Of a stretch of 64,000 nucleotides of DNA, positions 1 through 8,541 are shown in pieces. Below the pieces are notes generated by a model. It saw only the letters and a list, made by a program, of their open reading frames with translations, was not told the origin of the DNA and made no database searches. Both the position numbers and the translations under genes were made by a program. The DNA is taken from contig NZ_SRRY01000001.1 in the NCBI RefSeq assembly GCF_004792295.1, forward strand, positions 2,180,501 to 2,244,500. The letters run 5' to 3'. Positions within the stretch are counted from its first letter, which is position 1. Each line of letters starts with the position of its first letter. The DNA is from Pseudoalteromonas sp. MEBiC 03607 (GTDB lineage: Bacteria; Pseudomonadota; Gammaproteobacteria; Enterobacterales; Alteromonadaceae).

Positions 1-2
1 TC

Positions 3-680
3 GTCTTGCCAGATAGCACGATTGTACAACTTAATACCAATACAAAACTTGAAGTGGCTTATACGGGAACTCGTCGCCAGTTAATTTTAAACCGTGGCGA
101 AGGGCGTTTTAACGTTGCTAAAGATGCAAGCCGTCCATTTACAGTGATCGCGGGTGATAAATCTTTTACTGCACTTGGTACAGTGTTTAATGTTCAGCGA
201 AATACTGCATCAGACTTAGAATTAGTGGTCACTGAAGGCAAAGTAATGATTGCCGATCCAAATACTCATGTTGATGCAAGTGACTTTGACAGATTAAAAA
301 GTGCTTCAGATAACAGCTCTGACATAAAAAAACTAAAAGCGAATGTTGTTATATCTGGTGAAAAAGCGCTGATTAAACACAGTAAAACTGAGCCAATTAA
401 GCAGCTTTCAGCAGATGATGTGCAACGCGATCTTGCATGGCAACATGGAATGCTGATCTTTAGTGGTGAACCATTAAGCGAGGCACTTCAAGAAGTTAGT
501 CGTTATACAGCAACGAGATTTGAGCTTAGCGATCCTGAACTTGCATCTTTGAAGGTAGCTGGTGTGTTTAAAGCTGGCGATATTAAAGGCCTACTTGATT
601 CACTACAGGCAAATTTGTCAGTTAATCATCAACGTTTGGGTGAGCATCGTGTTAGCTTAACGTTCGCTGCAAAAGGTTAG
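3..680 (+). CDS. FecR-family anti-sigma / signal transducer, 5'-truncated by window edge
   Basis: The open frame runs in from before the window, so the N-terminus (cytoplasmic anti-sigma part and membrane segment) is missing. The visible part starts in the FecR periplasmic domain (LPDSTIVQLNTNTKLEV, then RGEGRFNVAKD), which matches the family pattern of a DGS..LN strand followed by GEA.F.VAKD. The C-terminal 80 residues (DLAWQHGMLIFSGEPLSEAL onward) resemble the STN-like end that meets the receptor. The next gene, 8 bp downstream, is a TonB receptor with an STN domain, the usual partner of FecR, so this pair should regulate or sense uptake of one substrate. A FecI-type sigma gene is expected just upstream of the window. 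The substrate cannot be told. Confidence 0.85.
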   Translation, partial: VLPDSTIVQLNTNTKLEVAYTGTRRQLILNRGEGRFNVAKDASRPFTVIAGDKSFTALGTVFNVQRNTASDLELVVTEGKVMIADPNTHVDASDFDRLKSASDNSSDIKKLKANVVISGEKALIKHSKTEPIKQLSADDVQRDLAWQHGMLIFSGEPLSEALQEVSRYTATRFELSDPELASLKVAGVFKAGDIKGLLDSLQANLSVNHQRLGEHRVSLTFAAKG

Positions 681-688
681 TTCTGCCT

Positions 689-3600
689 ATGAGAATACGC
701 CAATATTATGATGTTAATTGTGCGCCACTTTCTCGTCACAAAAAATTAATTAAAAAAAAGTTAAATTTACATAGTGGATTTTTTTCCCTCACCTGTTTGT
801 TTAAGTTGCACAGTAAGCAATTGCAGTTGTTACCAGCCTCATTTGTTGTTTATGGCCTTACCGTCGGCCAAACAGCAATTGCAGCTGAAAAACAAATGCT
901 GCAATTTGACATCAAAGCGCAACGAGCTGATTTGGCTTTAATCGAATTTGCAAAGCAAACCGAACAAACAGTCATTTTTTCTTTCGAATTAGCGAAGCAA
1001 TATCAGGCACAATCGTTATTTGGTTTTTACACTAAACTCGATGCACTGAATGCGATGCTAGAAGGTACTGAGCTTGATGCGGTTGTTGATCAACAAGGCT
1101 TGCTGAGGATAAAACTCAAACAAGTAGATAGGAAAGATAACAACATGATCAAAGTATCAGGGGTCAGCGCTGCAGTCGTGCCATTACTGCTAGCCGCCAA
1201 TACGCAAGCATTAGCAGAAGATCAAGCAGCAGAACAAAACATCGAAAAAATTGCCGTTGTCGGTAGCCGTGTAGCAGGACGCTCGGTTGAAGATTTACCG
1301 GTTCCGGTTGATATTTTAAGTGCCGAAGCACTAGAGAATACAGGCCAAACAGAAGTAGGCCGTATGCTTCAAGCAATCGCTCCATCGTTTAACTTTTCAA
1401 GCTCGTCTATCAGTGATGGTACAGATGCACTTCGCCCAGCAACATTGCGTGGCTTAGGACCAGATCAAACCTTAGTGCTTATCAACGGTAAACGCCGCCA
1501 TCAAGCGAGCCTTATCCACATCAATACGTCAGTAGGTCGTGGTACGGCTGGTACTGACATGAACGCTATCCCTGCTGCTGCAATCAAACGTATCGAAGTA
1601 TTACGTGATGGTGCTGCTGCACAATATGGTTCAGATGCGATTGCAGGTGTTATCAATATCGTATTAAAAGACGCCGAAGAAGGCGGTAAAGCCGCTATCA
1701 ACTACGGTGAGTATTCAGAAGGCGATGGTGAAACGGTTACTGTTGATTTCAACAAAGGTTTTGCTTTAGGTGATGAAGGTTATCTTAACACCACAATTAA
1801 TTACCGTGACCGTGCGCCAACTAACCGTGCAGGCCTTCATGGCTCATGTCAATTTTACGGCTGTACAGAACTTGATGACGGTACGCTATTAGCTGGCGAT
1901 CCGCGTGAGTTAACAGCACCTCGTGATACATTTAGAATCGGTGATGCAGATTCACAGCAATTTGCTTTAACGATTAATACTGGCTACGAATTAGCTGGTG
2001 GTGAATTATATGGCTTTATCACCTATTCAAATCGTGAAAACGAATCAGCAGCGTTTTTCCGTCATAACGCAAATGCAAATGGTAACCCAGTATTACAAGA
2101 TGGTGATGCAACCATTCCTATGGGTTTCTTACCTAAGATTAATACCATCATTGATGACGTGTCTTACAACGTGGGCTTTAAAAAGTCGTTTGATAATGAT
2201 TCAAGCATTGATTTATCTTACACCTACGGTGAAAACAGCATTGATTACACAACAAGCGACACAATCAATGGCTCATACGCAAACTACCTTCGTTATAACC
2301 AAGGTTTAAGCGCTGATGAAATTCGTGCCACTATCCCGCGTTCAGCGTATGCATATGGCCTTGAATTATCGCTTCAAACACTCAACCTTGATTACACTAA
2401 AGACTACGACAATTTTTCATTAGCACTGGGTGCTGAGCTACGTACTGATGAGTTCCGCATTCTTGAAGGTAGTGAATACGCATACCGTGATTACGACACA
2501 GTTGATGGCGTTAGCATTTACTCTGGCTTAAATGGCGGTGTTGGTAGTGTTGATGCAGCAAGTGGTACGCAAGGTTTTGGTGGCTCAGATCCGGCATCAT
2601 CAGTTGATGAGTCGCGCGATGTGATCTCATTCTACATGGATGCAGAAACCTATGTAATCGATGATGTCATCATCTCAGGTGCGGTACGTTACGATAACTA
2701 CAAAGGCTTTGGCGATACAGTTAACTTTAAGCTAGCGGGTAACTGGTCAATTACTGAAGATGTGTCTTTACGTGGTGCACTAAGCACAGGTTTTAGAGCA
2801 CCTTCTATGCAACAACTTTACTTTAATAACGTAAGTACACAGTTTGTTGTGGGTGATGATGGCAGCTTAGTCGCTGAGCAAGTAGGTACGTTCAGAAACG
2901 ACAGTACCTTAGCGCAATCAATTGGTATTCCTAAGCTAAAAGAAGAGAAATCACAAAACCGCAGTTTAGGTATTGTGTATAACGTTACCGACAATATCAA
3001 TTTAACCATTGACTACTACTCGATTGATATCGACGACCGTATCGTTATTTCTAACCGTTTAGGTAAAGGCTTATCAGATACGCTAGATGCTGCACTTGAA
3101 AGCTCAGGCGCAGGTGCGGGTCAGTTCTTCTTAAATGGTGCAGACACAGAAACAGAAGGTGTTGATTTAGTTGCTACATGGAACACAGAAGGCCTTGGCG
3201 GCACGCTTGATTTCACTTTTGCTGCTAACTTCACTAAAACAGATGTGGTTGATTTATTTACGCCATCAGGCAGTGGCCTTGAGACTATTCCGGTAGAAGA
3301 TGTGTTTTCTGCGCAAGAAACATCAATTATTGAAGAATGGCAACCAGAAGACCGCATTAACTTAAGTGCGCTTTATCGTTTAGAAGATTGGACTGTAAAC
3401 CTATCACTAAACCGTTACGGCGAATACACAGTTGAAGACGGTGGTCGTCAAACATACGGTGCTGAAATCTTAACTGATGTAAAAGTTAACTACTTCTTTA
3501 ACGAAAATCTGTCATTTAACATTGGTGCAAATAACTTATTTGATGTTTACCCAGATAAGAACACCATTGGTAATTCACGCTCGGGTACGATTGTTGATGC

Positions 3601-3712
3601 AAGCGGCAACACAATTGTTTCAAGCCCTGGTGTATTCACTTACTCACGTCGTTCAGCACCATTTGGTTTTAACGGTGCGTACTATTACGTAGGTGCAGAG
3701 TACAAGTTCTAA
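689..3712 (+). CDS. TonB-dependent outer-membrane receptor with N-terminal STN domain
   Basis: This is a 1007-residue outer-membrane receptor. Residues about 65-145 form an STN (secretin/TonB short N-terminal) domain, followed by a plug with TLRGLGPDQTLVLINGKRR and EVLRDGAAAQYGSDAIAGVINIVLK split over the plug core, then a long beta-barrel ending in aromatic F (YVGAEYKF). The STN domain and the FecR gene upstream indicate a receptor that signals as well as transports. At residue 153 (base 1145) there is an internal Met preceded by AGGAAAG and followed by a second signal-peptide-like stretch (VSGVSAAVVPLLLAANTQALA), so the receptor part may have an alternative start. The N-terminal 45 residues are long and basic for a signal peptide. 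The ligand is unknown; the nearby phosphonate cluster has its own receptor. Confidence 0.9.
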   Translation: MRIRQYYDVNCAPLSRHKKLIKKKLNLHSGFFSLTCLFKLHSKQLQLLPASFVVYGLTVGQTAIAAEKQMLQFDIKAQRADLALIEFAKQTEQTVIFSFELAKQYQAQSLFGFYTKLDALNAMLEGTELDAVVDQQGLLRIKLKQVDRKDNNMIKVSGVSAAVVPLLLAANTQALAEDQAAEQNIEKIAVVGSRVAGRSVEDLPVPVDILSAEALENTGQTEVGRMLQAIAPSFNFSSSSISDGTDALRPATLRGLGPDQTLVLINGKRRHQASLIHINTSVGRGTAGTDMNAIPAAAIKRIEVLRDGAAAQYGSDAIAGVINIVLKDAEEGGKAAINYGEYSEGDGETVTVDFNKGFALGDEGYLNTTINYRDRAPTNRAGLHGSCQFYGCTELDDGTLLAGDPRELTAPRDTFRIGDADSQQFALTINTGYELAGGELYGFITYSNRENESAAFFRHNANANGNPVLQDGDATIPMGFLPKINTIIDDVSYNVGFKKSFDNDSSIDLSYTYGENSIDYTTSDTINGSYANYLRYNQGLSADEIRATIPRSAYAYGLELSLQTLNLDYTKDYDNFSLALGAELRTDEFRILEGSEYAYRDYDTVDGVSIYSGLNGGVGSVDAASGTQGFGGSDPASSVDESRDVISFYMDAETYVIDDVIISGAVRYDNYKGFGDTVNFKLAGNWSITEDVSLRGALSTGFRAPSMQQLYFNNVSTQFVVGDDGSLVAEQVGTFRNDSTLAQSIGIPKLKEEKSQNRSLGIVYNVTDNINLTIDYYSIDIDDRIVISNRLGKGLSDTLDAALESSGAGAGQFFLNGADTETEGVDLVATWNTEGLGGTLDFTFAANFTKTDVVDLFTPSGSGLETIPVEDVFSAQETSIIEEWQPEDRINLSALYRLEDWTVNLSLNRYGEYTVEDGGRQTYGAEILTDVKVNYFFNENLSFNIGANNLFDVYPDKNTIGNSRSGTIVDASGNTIVSSPGVFTYSRRSAPFGFNGAYYYVGAEYKF

Positions 3713-3746
3713 ACTCCCTTTAGATTCTTTTATTATTTAACTTTGC

Positions 3747-3769
3747 AAAGGGCCATTTGGCCCTTTTTT
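3747..3769 (+). terminator. Rho-independent terminator after TonB receptor
   Basis: The hairpin AAAGGGCC-ATTT-GGCCCTTT is followed by a T run, 35 bp after the receptor stop codon. It separates the FecR/receptor unit from phnW. Confidence 0.85.
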
Positions 3770-3820
3770 AATGCAGTCATAAAAACTTCACTTTTTTTAT
3801 CAACCTAAATCCCTAATAAT

Positions 3821-3840
3821 AACTGGACTAGACCAGATTT
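3821..3840. promoter_or_regulatory. Putative PhnR (GntR) operator upstream of phnW
   Basis: The 14-bp core CTGGACTAGACCAG is an inverted repeat with one mismatched central pair. It lies 18 bp before the phnW start and just downstream of a TAATAAT stretch (3814-3820) that could be a -10 box. The identical core occurs at 12746-12759 in front of the divergent AEP operon. The TGG-N-CTAG-N-CCA architecture is that expected for HutC/UTRA-type GntR proteins, and such a gene (5005-5691) lies in the cluster. Assignment to that regulator is inference. Confidence 0.75.
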
Positions 3841-3853
3841 AGGCGATATTAAA

Positions 3854-4948
3854 ATGAATGAATACTTACTGTTAACTCCTGGCCCATTAACAACATCGGA
3901 CACTGTAAAACAAGCGATGTTAAAGGATTGGTGTACATGGGATGACGATTATAACTTAGGTGTTGTACAGGCTATTCGCAGCAAACTTGTAACTTTGGCC
4001 ACTAAAAGTAGTGACTATACGTGTACATTAATGCAGGGCAGTGGCACTGCGAGTGTAGAAAGTGCTTTAGGTAGTTTAGTCGCAAAAGAGCATAAGTTAT
4101 TGATAATAAACAATGGCGCATATGGTAAACGGATGGTAGAAATTGCCCAGTATTTAGGTATTGACCATTGTGTTTTAAATTACACTGAAACTCAGCTACC
4201 AAGCTGTGACGACATTGAAAAAACGCTCTTGAGCGATGAAAACATTAGTCATGTTGCAATGGTGCACTGCGAAACAACGACTGGCATGCTAAACCCAGCA
4301 AAGCAAGTTGGCGAACTCTTATCACGCCATAACAAAGTGTATATTTTAGACGCTATGAGCAGCTTTGGTGGCGTACCGTTTGACTTAGCAGATTGGCACA
4401 TTGATGTAATGATAAGCTCATCTAATAAGTGTATTCAAGGTGTTCCAGGTTTTGGTTTTGTTATTTGTAAACGTGACTTAATTGAAGACTCTCAGGGGGT
4501 TGCACGTTCGTTGTCACTTGATTTACATGCGCAGTGGCGGTGTATGGAGAACAACCAAGGTAAATGGCGTTTCACATCTCCTACACATGTTGTACGCGCA
4601 TTTCATCAAGCTCTTATTGAATTAGAACAAGAGGGAGGTGTTGCAGCACGTCATAAGCGTTATAAAAACAATCAGCAACTCTTAGTGACTGCGATGAGAG
4701 ATTTAGGTTTTCAAACACTCTTAGATGAGAGCTTACATTCACCGATTATCACCTCATTTTACTCTCCAACAGCAAGTGGGTATGACTTTAAAGAGTTTTA
4801 TTTGTTGCTTAAAAACCAAGGGTTTGTGATTTACCCAGGTAAGGTGTCAGATGCTGACTGCTTTAGAATTGGCAATATTGGTCATGTGTTCGAAAACGAT
4901 ATTACACGTTTAATTAAAGCAATATCAAACAGCAGATATTGGTTATAA
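3854..4948 (+). CDS. phnW: 2-aminoethylphosphonate--pyruvate transaminase PhnW
   Basis: PhnW transfers the amino group of 2-aminoethylphosphonate (AEP) to pyruvate, giving phosphonoacetaldehyde and alanine, with PLP, in the cytoplasm. The 364-residue length fits the family. Visible features are the N-terminal [11 protein letters not shown] motif, [10 protein letters not shown] phosphate-binding loop (61-70), Asp166 in LDAMSSFGG that binds the PLP ring nitrogen, and the Schiff-base Lys192 in [13 protein letters not shown]. It is transcribed alone, towards the minus-strand operon encoding PhnX and the transporters, and has the same operator in its promoter. Its product is the PhnX substrate. 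The identification is firm. Confidence 0.96.
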   Translation: MNEYLLLTPGPLTTSDTVKQAMLKDWCTWDDDYNLGVVQAIRSKLVTLATKSSDYTCTLMQGSGTASVESALGSLVAKEHKLLIINNGAYGKRMVEIAQYLGIDHCVLNYTETQLPSCDDIEKTLLSDENISHVAMVHCETTTGMLNPAKQVGELLSRHNKVYILDAMSSFGGVPFDLADWHIDVMISSSNKCIQGVPGFGFVICKRDLIEDSQGVARSLSLDLHAQWRCMENNQGKWRFTSPTHVVRAFHQALIELEQEGGVAARHKRYKNNQQLLVTAMRDLGFQTLLDESLHSPIITSFYSPTASGYDFKEFYLLLKNQGFVIYPGKVSDADCFRIGNIGHVFENDITRLIKAISNSRYWL

Positions 4949-4965
4949 AGAATGTTCACCCGTGT

Positions 4966-4993
4966 AAAGGCTTTGTTTAACAAAGCCTTTTTT
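4966..4993 (+). terminator. Rho-independent terminator after phnW
   Basis: A 10-bp perfect stem (AAAGGCTTTG / CAAAGCCTTT) with loop TTTAA is followed by T's on the + strand. It sits between the convergent ends of phnW and the GntR gene and may also slow transcription from the other side. Confidence 0.85.
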
Positions 4994-5004
4994 CATTTAT
5001 TGCC

Positions 5005-5691
5005 TTAGTGACCTTCAACAGTCATCTCAATGGCATTATGCAACCAATACTCAATATTGTAATCCACTAAACTGCCAAGCTCATCAAAGCGTTTACGAAT
5101 AACTTTTAAACAGGGTGTACCACTATTTTTTTGCAATACCTGTGCTACATCGTCAGGAAGGACAGTAACACTAATCGCGCACTGCTCATTGACTACATTT
5201 GTTGCGTATTGATTTGCCATTATTTGTGTTATCGAGCCATTTAGGTTGTGCTCAGCAAGGCCATCAAAACGCACAGCATCACAAAAAATATCTTCAAACA
5301 TCACTAAGCGTTCATCAAGGCTGCGAGCACGTTGCAAATGATGAAAAGTTGATGCAGAAAATTCTGCTTTTAAATCATGATTGCTAATTTCTTGATGGCT
5401 AATCACTTGGGTATCAGCAACAAAGCCTTGTTGTTTTGCCAGTTCATAAAAGTTTACTTTAGTGGCTGGATTCCACTTAAGTTTTGTTGGTGTTACAAAC
5501 CAACCACGGCGCGTTTGGCTATAGATCAATCCTTCAGCTTCTAAACGAAGTAGCGCCTCACGGACTGTAATACGGGTCGAGTTAAATTGTTCTTGTAACA
5601 AACGCTCAGAAGGGAGTTTGTCACCCGTGTTCAGATTCCCTTCGCTTAGTAATTGATGTATGTAATTTCTGATTTGTTGATATAAAAGCAT
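5005..5691 (-). CDS. GntR/HutC-family regulator of phosphonate utilisation (PhnR-like)
   Basis: This 228-residue regulator has an N-terminal winged helix-turn-helix (residues about 5-68, with GDKLPSERLLQEQF and TVREALLRLEAEGLI) and a C-terminal UTRA ligand-binding domain (about 85-222, ending in the typical DYNIEYW.H strand). UTRA proteins of phosphonate clusters respond to AEP or a related compound. It is the last gene of the minus-strand operon, 64 bp after the HD gene, so it is probably controlled by its own operator upstream of the receptor gene. No operator copy lies immediately before it. Family is certain; the effector and whether it represses are inferred. Confidence 0.88.
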   Translation of the reverse strand: MLLYQQIRNYIHQLLSEGNLNTGDKLPSERLLQEQFNSTRITVREALLRLEAEGLIYSQTRRGWFVTPTKLKWNPATKVNFYELAKQQGFVADTQVISHQEISNHDLKAEFSASTFHHLQRARSLDERLVMFEDIFCDAVRFDGLAEHNLNGSITQIMANQYATNVVNEQCAISVTVLPDDVAQVLQKNSGTPCLKVIRKRFDELGSLVDYNIEYWLHNAIEMTVEGH

Positions 5692-5755
5692 ACCGTGCCT
5701 TTTTGCTAAATACAGCTTTAGCTTAACTGATAATAAAGGGATTTATAACGTTTGA

Positions 5756-6316
5756 TTATGAAATTAAATAGTTATCTAAGTAATTTAGCCAAAAAGAAAG
5801 TGGTTCAATGTGCATATTTGGATCTTTTGCGCAGTCGTCAAGTTCTCTTAATTGTAAGATTTCTTCAAAATATGGCTGAGCTGCAAATTTATTAGCTTGT
5901 TGTAACGACAAAGGGCCACCTTGTTGTTGCAAGGTGAGTGTACTGGCAGGCGAAAGTGTTTGCTCATAACCTGGATTCTTTGCGACTAAATAGCGTTTAG
6001 CTTGAACATGTTGAGAAACCATGGCAACGACAGCATCATTAAAGTTATTTTCTTTTAAAAAAATTGCGCCAAGCTCACAGTGATTCACATATCCTTGCTT
6101 GGTCATCGTGAGATTTTGCTGCTGTGCGATTAAATGTCCAATATCATGTAAAAATGCAGCAACGACAGTATCGGCGCTTAATTTTTGCCGCAATGCAAGC
6201 CCAGCGCACTGGGCTGCATGAGAATACTGGGTACAAATTTCGTCATAGTGTTGATAGCCAAACTGCTCAAATAAATAACGGATCCGTGTGATGGTTTGTT
6301 GGTGTGTAATGGTCAT
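5756..6316 (-). CDS. PhnZ-like HD-domain mixed-valence diiron oxygenase (phosphonate-associated HDIG protein)
   Basis: This 186-residue HD-domain protein belongs to the family associated with phosphonate operons. PhnZ and TmpB, its characterised relatives, cleave the C-P bond of (R)-1-hydroxy-2-aminoethylphosphonate or its trimethyl form with O2, giving glycine (or glycine betaine) and phosphate. The expected iron ligands are all visible at near-identical positions: His33, His57-Asp58 (AFLHDIGH), His79, His103 and Asp160. Tyr24 and Glu26 fit the substrate-gating YxxE and Lys107 the phosphonate-binding lysine. No PhnY-type 2-oxoglutarate hydroxylase, which would make its substrate, is present in this cluster. 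It follows the FAD gene by 10 bp in the same operon. Confidence 0.88.
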   Translation of the reverse strand: MTITHQQTITRIRYLFEQFGYQHYDEICTQYSHAAQCAGLALRQKLSADTVVAAFLHDIGHLIAQQQNLTMTKQGYVNHCELGAIFLKENNFNDAVVAMVSQHVQAKRYLVAKNPGYEQTLSPASTLTLQQQGGPLSLQQANKFAAQPYFEEILQLRELDDCAKDPNMHIEPLSFWLNYLDNYLIS

Positions 6317-6326
6317 CTAAAAAGCT

Positions 6327-7721
6327 CTACGATTTCATATCAACTTTTCCTGCACTGCCTATTAGGCTGGCAAGATACGTATCTATTGGATTTACATGCG
6401 TGTTATTGTCTTCTGCTCGTTCTTTACGACGAATTGCATTACGAATTAGGTAAGCGCCGACAGTTCGAAATGGTTCAACCACAAAGTTGTCTAATGCTTG
6501 ATTTACAAGGCCACAGTGTTGCCAAACAGGTGCATTTTTTAAAATTAAAGCTGACAGAATATTTGCCCCTAAAAAAGACTGTACGACGCCATTACCAGAG
6601 TAGCCCCCAGCGTAAATAACGTTTGCTTGATTATTCAAATGTCCAAAAAACGGGAAGCCAGTGACACTACGGTCAGAAGGGCCTGTCCAAGTTCGATCTA
6701 TTTCAAAATTATGTTTAGGGAAAAAGCGTGTTAAAGAGTTATTTAATAGCGTTTGATAGCGACTCGATTGCTCAAATTTATCACTCATTCTGTTTGCGAA
6801 GCTAAAATAATTTCCGCCTTTGCCTAGCATTAATCGACCATCAGTAGTGGTGCGGTAATAGTTTACAAAAATACGGGAGTCTATTATTGCAGCGCCATGA
6901 TTGAGACTTAAATGCGCAAGGGTTTCAGGCATCGGTTTAGTAATTGCCATATCACTTGAAACCAGCACGATATTGCGTTGAAACTGCGGTTTTAGGGTAG
7001 GGAGCCACGCATTAACGGCAAATACTAGATGATTAGCACAAATATTACCTTGGCTTGTTTCAACATTTAGAGGGGACTGTCCGCTATGTGCTTTGTACTG
7101 GCACTGTTCAATAATTGTAACGCCTAAACTTTCAGCGACTTGTTTTAAACCACGAACTAATTTTGCCGGCTGAATACTACCACCATGAGGTGAATAGTGG
7201 CCGCTAATATTGGCGGCAGAGCCTGTGTTGATAAGAGTTTGAGTATCACAGTGTTGCCACGCATTAAGATTGTTATCCTCAAGCATTTTTATTGCGGGGT
7301 CTAACAAGTGCTTTTGTGCTTCATTTGAGGCGGTGTAATAACAGCCATCAATTCGACAATCGCAGTCGATGCCATGCTGACGAACAAACTCTGCAATTTG
7401 ATGAACCGCTGACTCAGACTCTTTGACTAAAAACAGTGCCTTTTCGAGACCGACTAACTTACTTAAACTGGGCAACTTAGTTGACCAAGTTAACATTGCA
7501 CCGCCATTTCGCCCTGATGCGCCTTGCCCGCAAAAGCCTTTTTCAATGATGGTAACTTTTAAATTAGCTTGTTGCTGCTTGAGTTTGATAGCAGTCCAAA
7601 GACCAGTAAAGCCACCACCTATGATACATACATCGCAATGGTGCTTTGTAGGTAATGAAAGAGGAAGCGCATAGGCTTCCTCTTGCATTGCGTTATCAAA
7701 CCAAAAAGGTTGAAACTGCAT
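6327..7721 (-). CDS. FAD-dependent amine oxidoreductase (DAO family) of phosphonate cluster
   Basis: This 464-residue flavoprotein has the Rossmann dinucleotide motif GGGFTG (residues 35-40), an acidic Glu60 at the end of strand 2 that binds the FAD ribose, and the DAO-family CGQGASGRNGG loop (64-74). The C-terminal GGYSGNGV motif is typical of glycine/sarcosine oxidase relatives. DAO-type enzymes recurring in AEP clusters (called PbfC/PbfD in the literature) oxidise AEP or N-methyl-AEP to phosphonoacetaldehyde. Its place between phnX and the HD gene suggests the same role, feeding PhnX. The start ATG overlaps the phnX stop (TAATG), indicating translational coupling. The exact substrate is inferred. 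Confidence 0.88.
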   Translation of the reverse strand: MQFQPFWFDNAMQEEAYALPLSLPTKHHCDVCIIGGGFTGLWTAIKLKQQQANLKVTIIEKGFCGQGASGRNGGAMLTWSTKLPSLSKLVGLEKALFLVKESESAVHQIAEFVRQHGIDCDCRIDGCYYTASNEAQKHLLDPAIKMLEDNNLNAWQHCDTQTLINTGSAANISGHYSPHGGSIQPAKLVRGLKQVAESLGVTIIEQCQYKAHSGQSPLNVETSQGNICANHLVFAVNAWLPTLKPQFQRNIVLVSSDMAITKPMPETLAHLSLNHGAAIIDSRIFVNYYRTTTDGRLMLGKGGNYFSFANRMSDKFEQSSRYQTLLNNSLTRFFPKHNFEIDRTWTGPSDRSVTGFPFFGHLNNQANVIYAGGYSGNGVVQSFLGANILSALILKNAPVWQHCGLVNQALDNFVVEPFRTVGAYLIRNAIRRKERAEDNNTHVNPIDTYLASLIGSAGKVDMKS

Positions 7722-8530
7722 TATGGGCGCTCCCCTCGGCTTAGCTTGGCATCAACCTGCATCAAAACAGTTTCAATATCAGCCAGCGAGTCAACCACGA
7801 AATGCGCACCTGCAGAGTACAAGCTTTGGTAAGCTTGACGTGTCAGTTGCTGCTTTTGTTCAGCACTACAAGCTTGCCACTCTTGTTCTGTTAAGCCGAC
7901 AGCATTACCGCTTAATGCGAGGCCAATTGTCCACATTCCGGCATTCAAACCTTCTTCGATGCCGGGGGCAGAATCATCAATTTTTATACAGTTAGCGACT
8001 TTTTTAATGCCTAAAGCATTTACATTTTCAAGAGCCATCCAAGGGCCAGGGCGAGAGCCGGCTTTAATGTCGTCACTTGCTACCCAATGATCCGGTTGAT
8101 AACCATAGTCTGCAGCGGCACTGACTAACACTTCCATAACTTGGCGAGGGTATCCCGAACAACTGCCTACTTTGATGTTTTGCTGTTTTAAGCGATTGAT
8201 CACTTCAAGCGCACCAGGAATAGGCATTGCTCTGTCTGCTACTTTTGCTTTTTGCAATGGCATAAAAGTTTGATAGATGTGATCAATATCTGCTTCTGAC
8301 ATTGCTCGGCCAAACTGAGAGTGCCAGCGTGAAGCAACTGACTCCAACTTTCCAAGTGTGGCAATGTGATCCCATTTTCCCATACCCATTGGAATACGCG
8401 CTTCTGCAAGTGAAATCTCAAACTCATAAGCTTGTTTAAATGCTTCAACAAAAATGGTGGTGGGGGCAACTGAGCCATAATCTACGACAGTTCCAGCCCA
8501 ATCTAAAATGATAGCTTCTATGTTTTTCAT
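7721..8530 (-). CDS. phnX: Phosphonoacetaldehyde hydrolase (phosphonatase) PhnX
   Basis: PhnX hydrolyses phosphonoacetaldehyde to acetaldehyde and phosphate, the second step after PhnW. It is a HAD-superfamily protein of 269 residues, the usual length. The nucleophile Asp10 lies in [10 protein letters not shown], the Schiff-base lysine that distinguishes phosphonatases is Lys52 in MGMGKWDH (His55 follows as expected), and the C-terminal [12 protein letters not shown] holds the Mg-binding acidic motif. The gene lies 11 bp downstream of the carrier gene and overlaps the FAD gene. Identification is firm. Confidence 0.96.
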   Translation of the reverse strand: MKNIEAIILDWAGTVVDYGSVAPTTIFVEAFKQAYEFEISLAEARIPMGMGKWDHIATLGKLESVASRWHSQFGRAMSEADIDHIYQTFMPLQKAKVADRAMPIPGALEVINRLKQQNIKVGSCSGYPRQVMEVLVSAAADYGYQPDHWVASDDIKAGSRPGPWMALENVNALGIKKVANCIKIDDSAPGIEEGLNAGMWTIGLALSGNAVGLTEQEWQACSAEQKQQLTRQAYQSLYSAGAHFVVDSLADIETVLMQVDAKLSRGERP

Positions 8531-8541
8531 AAGATTCTCTT

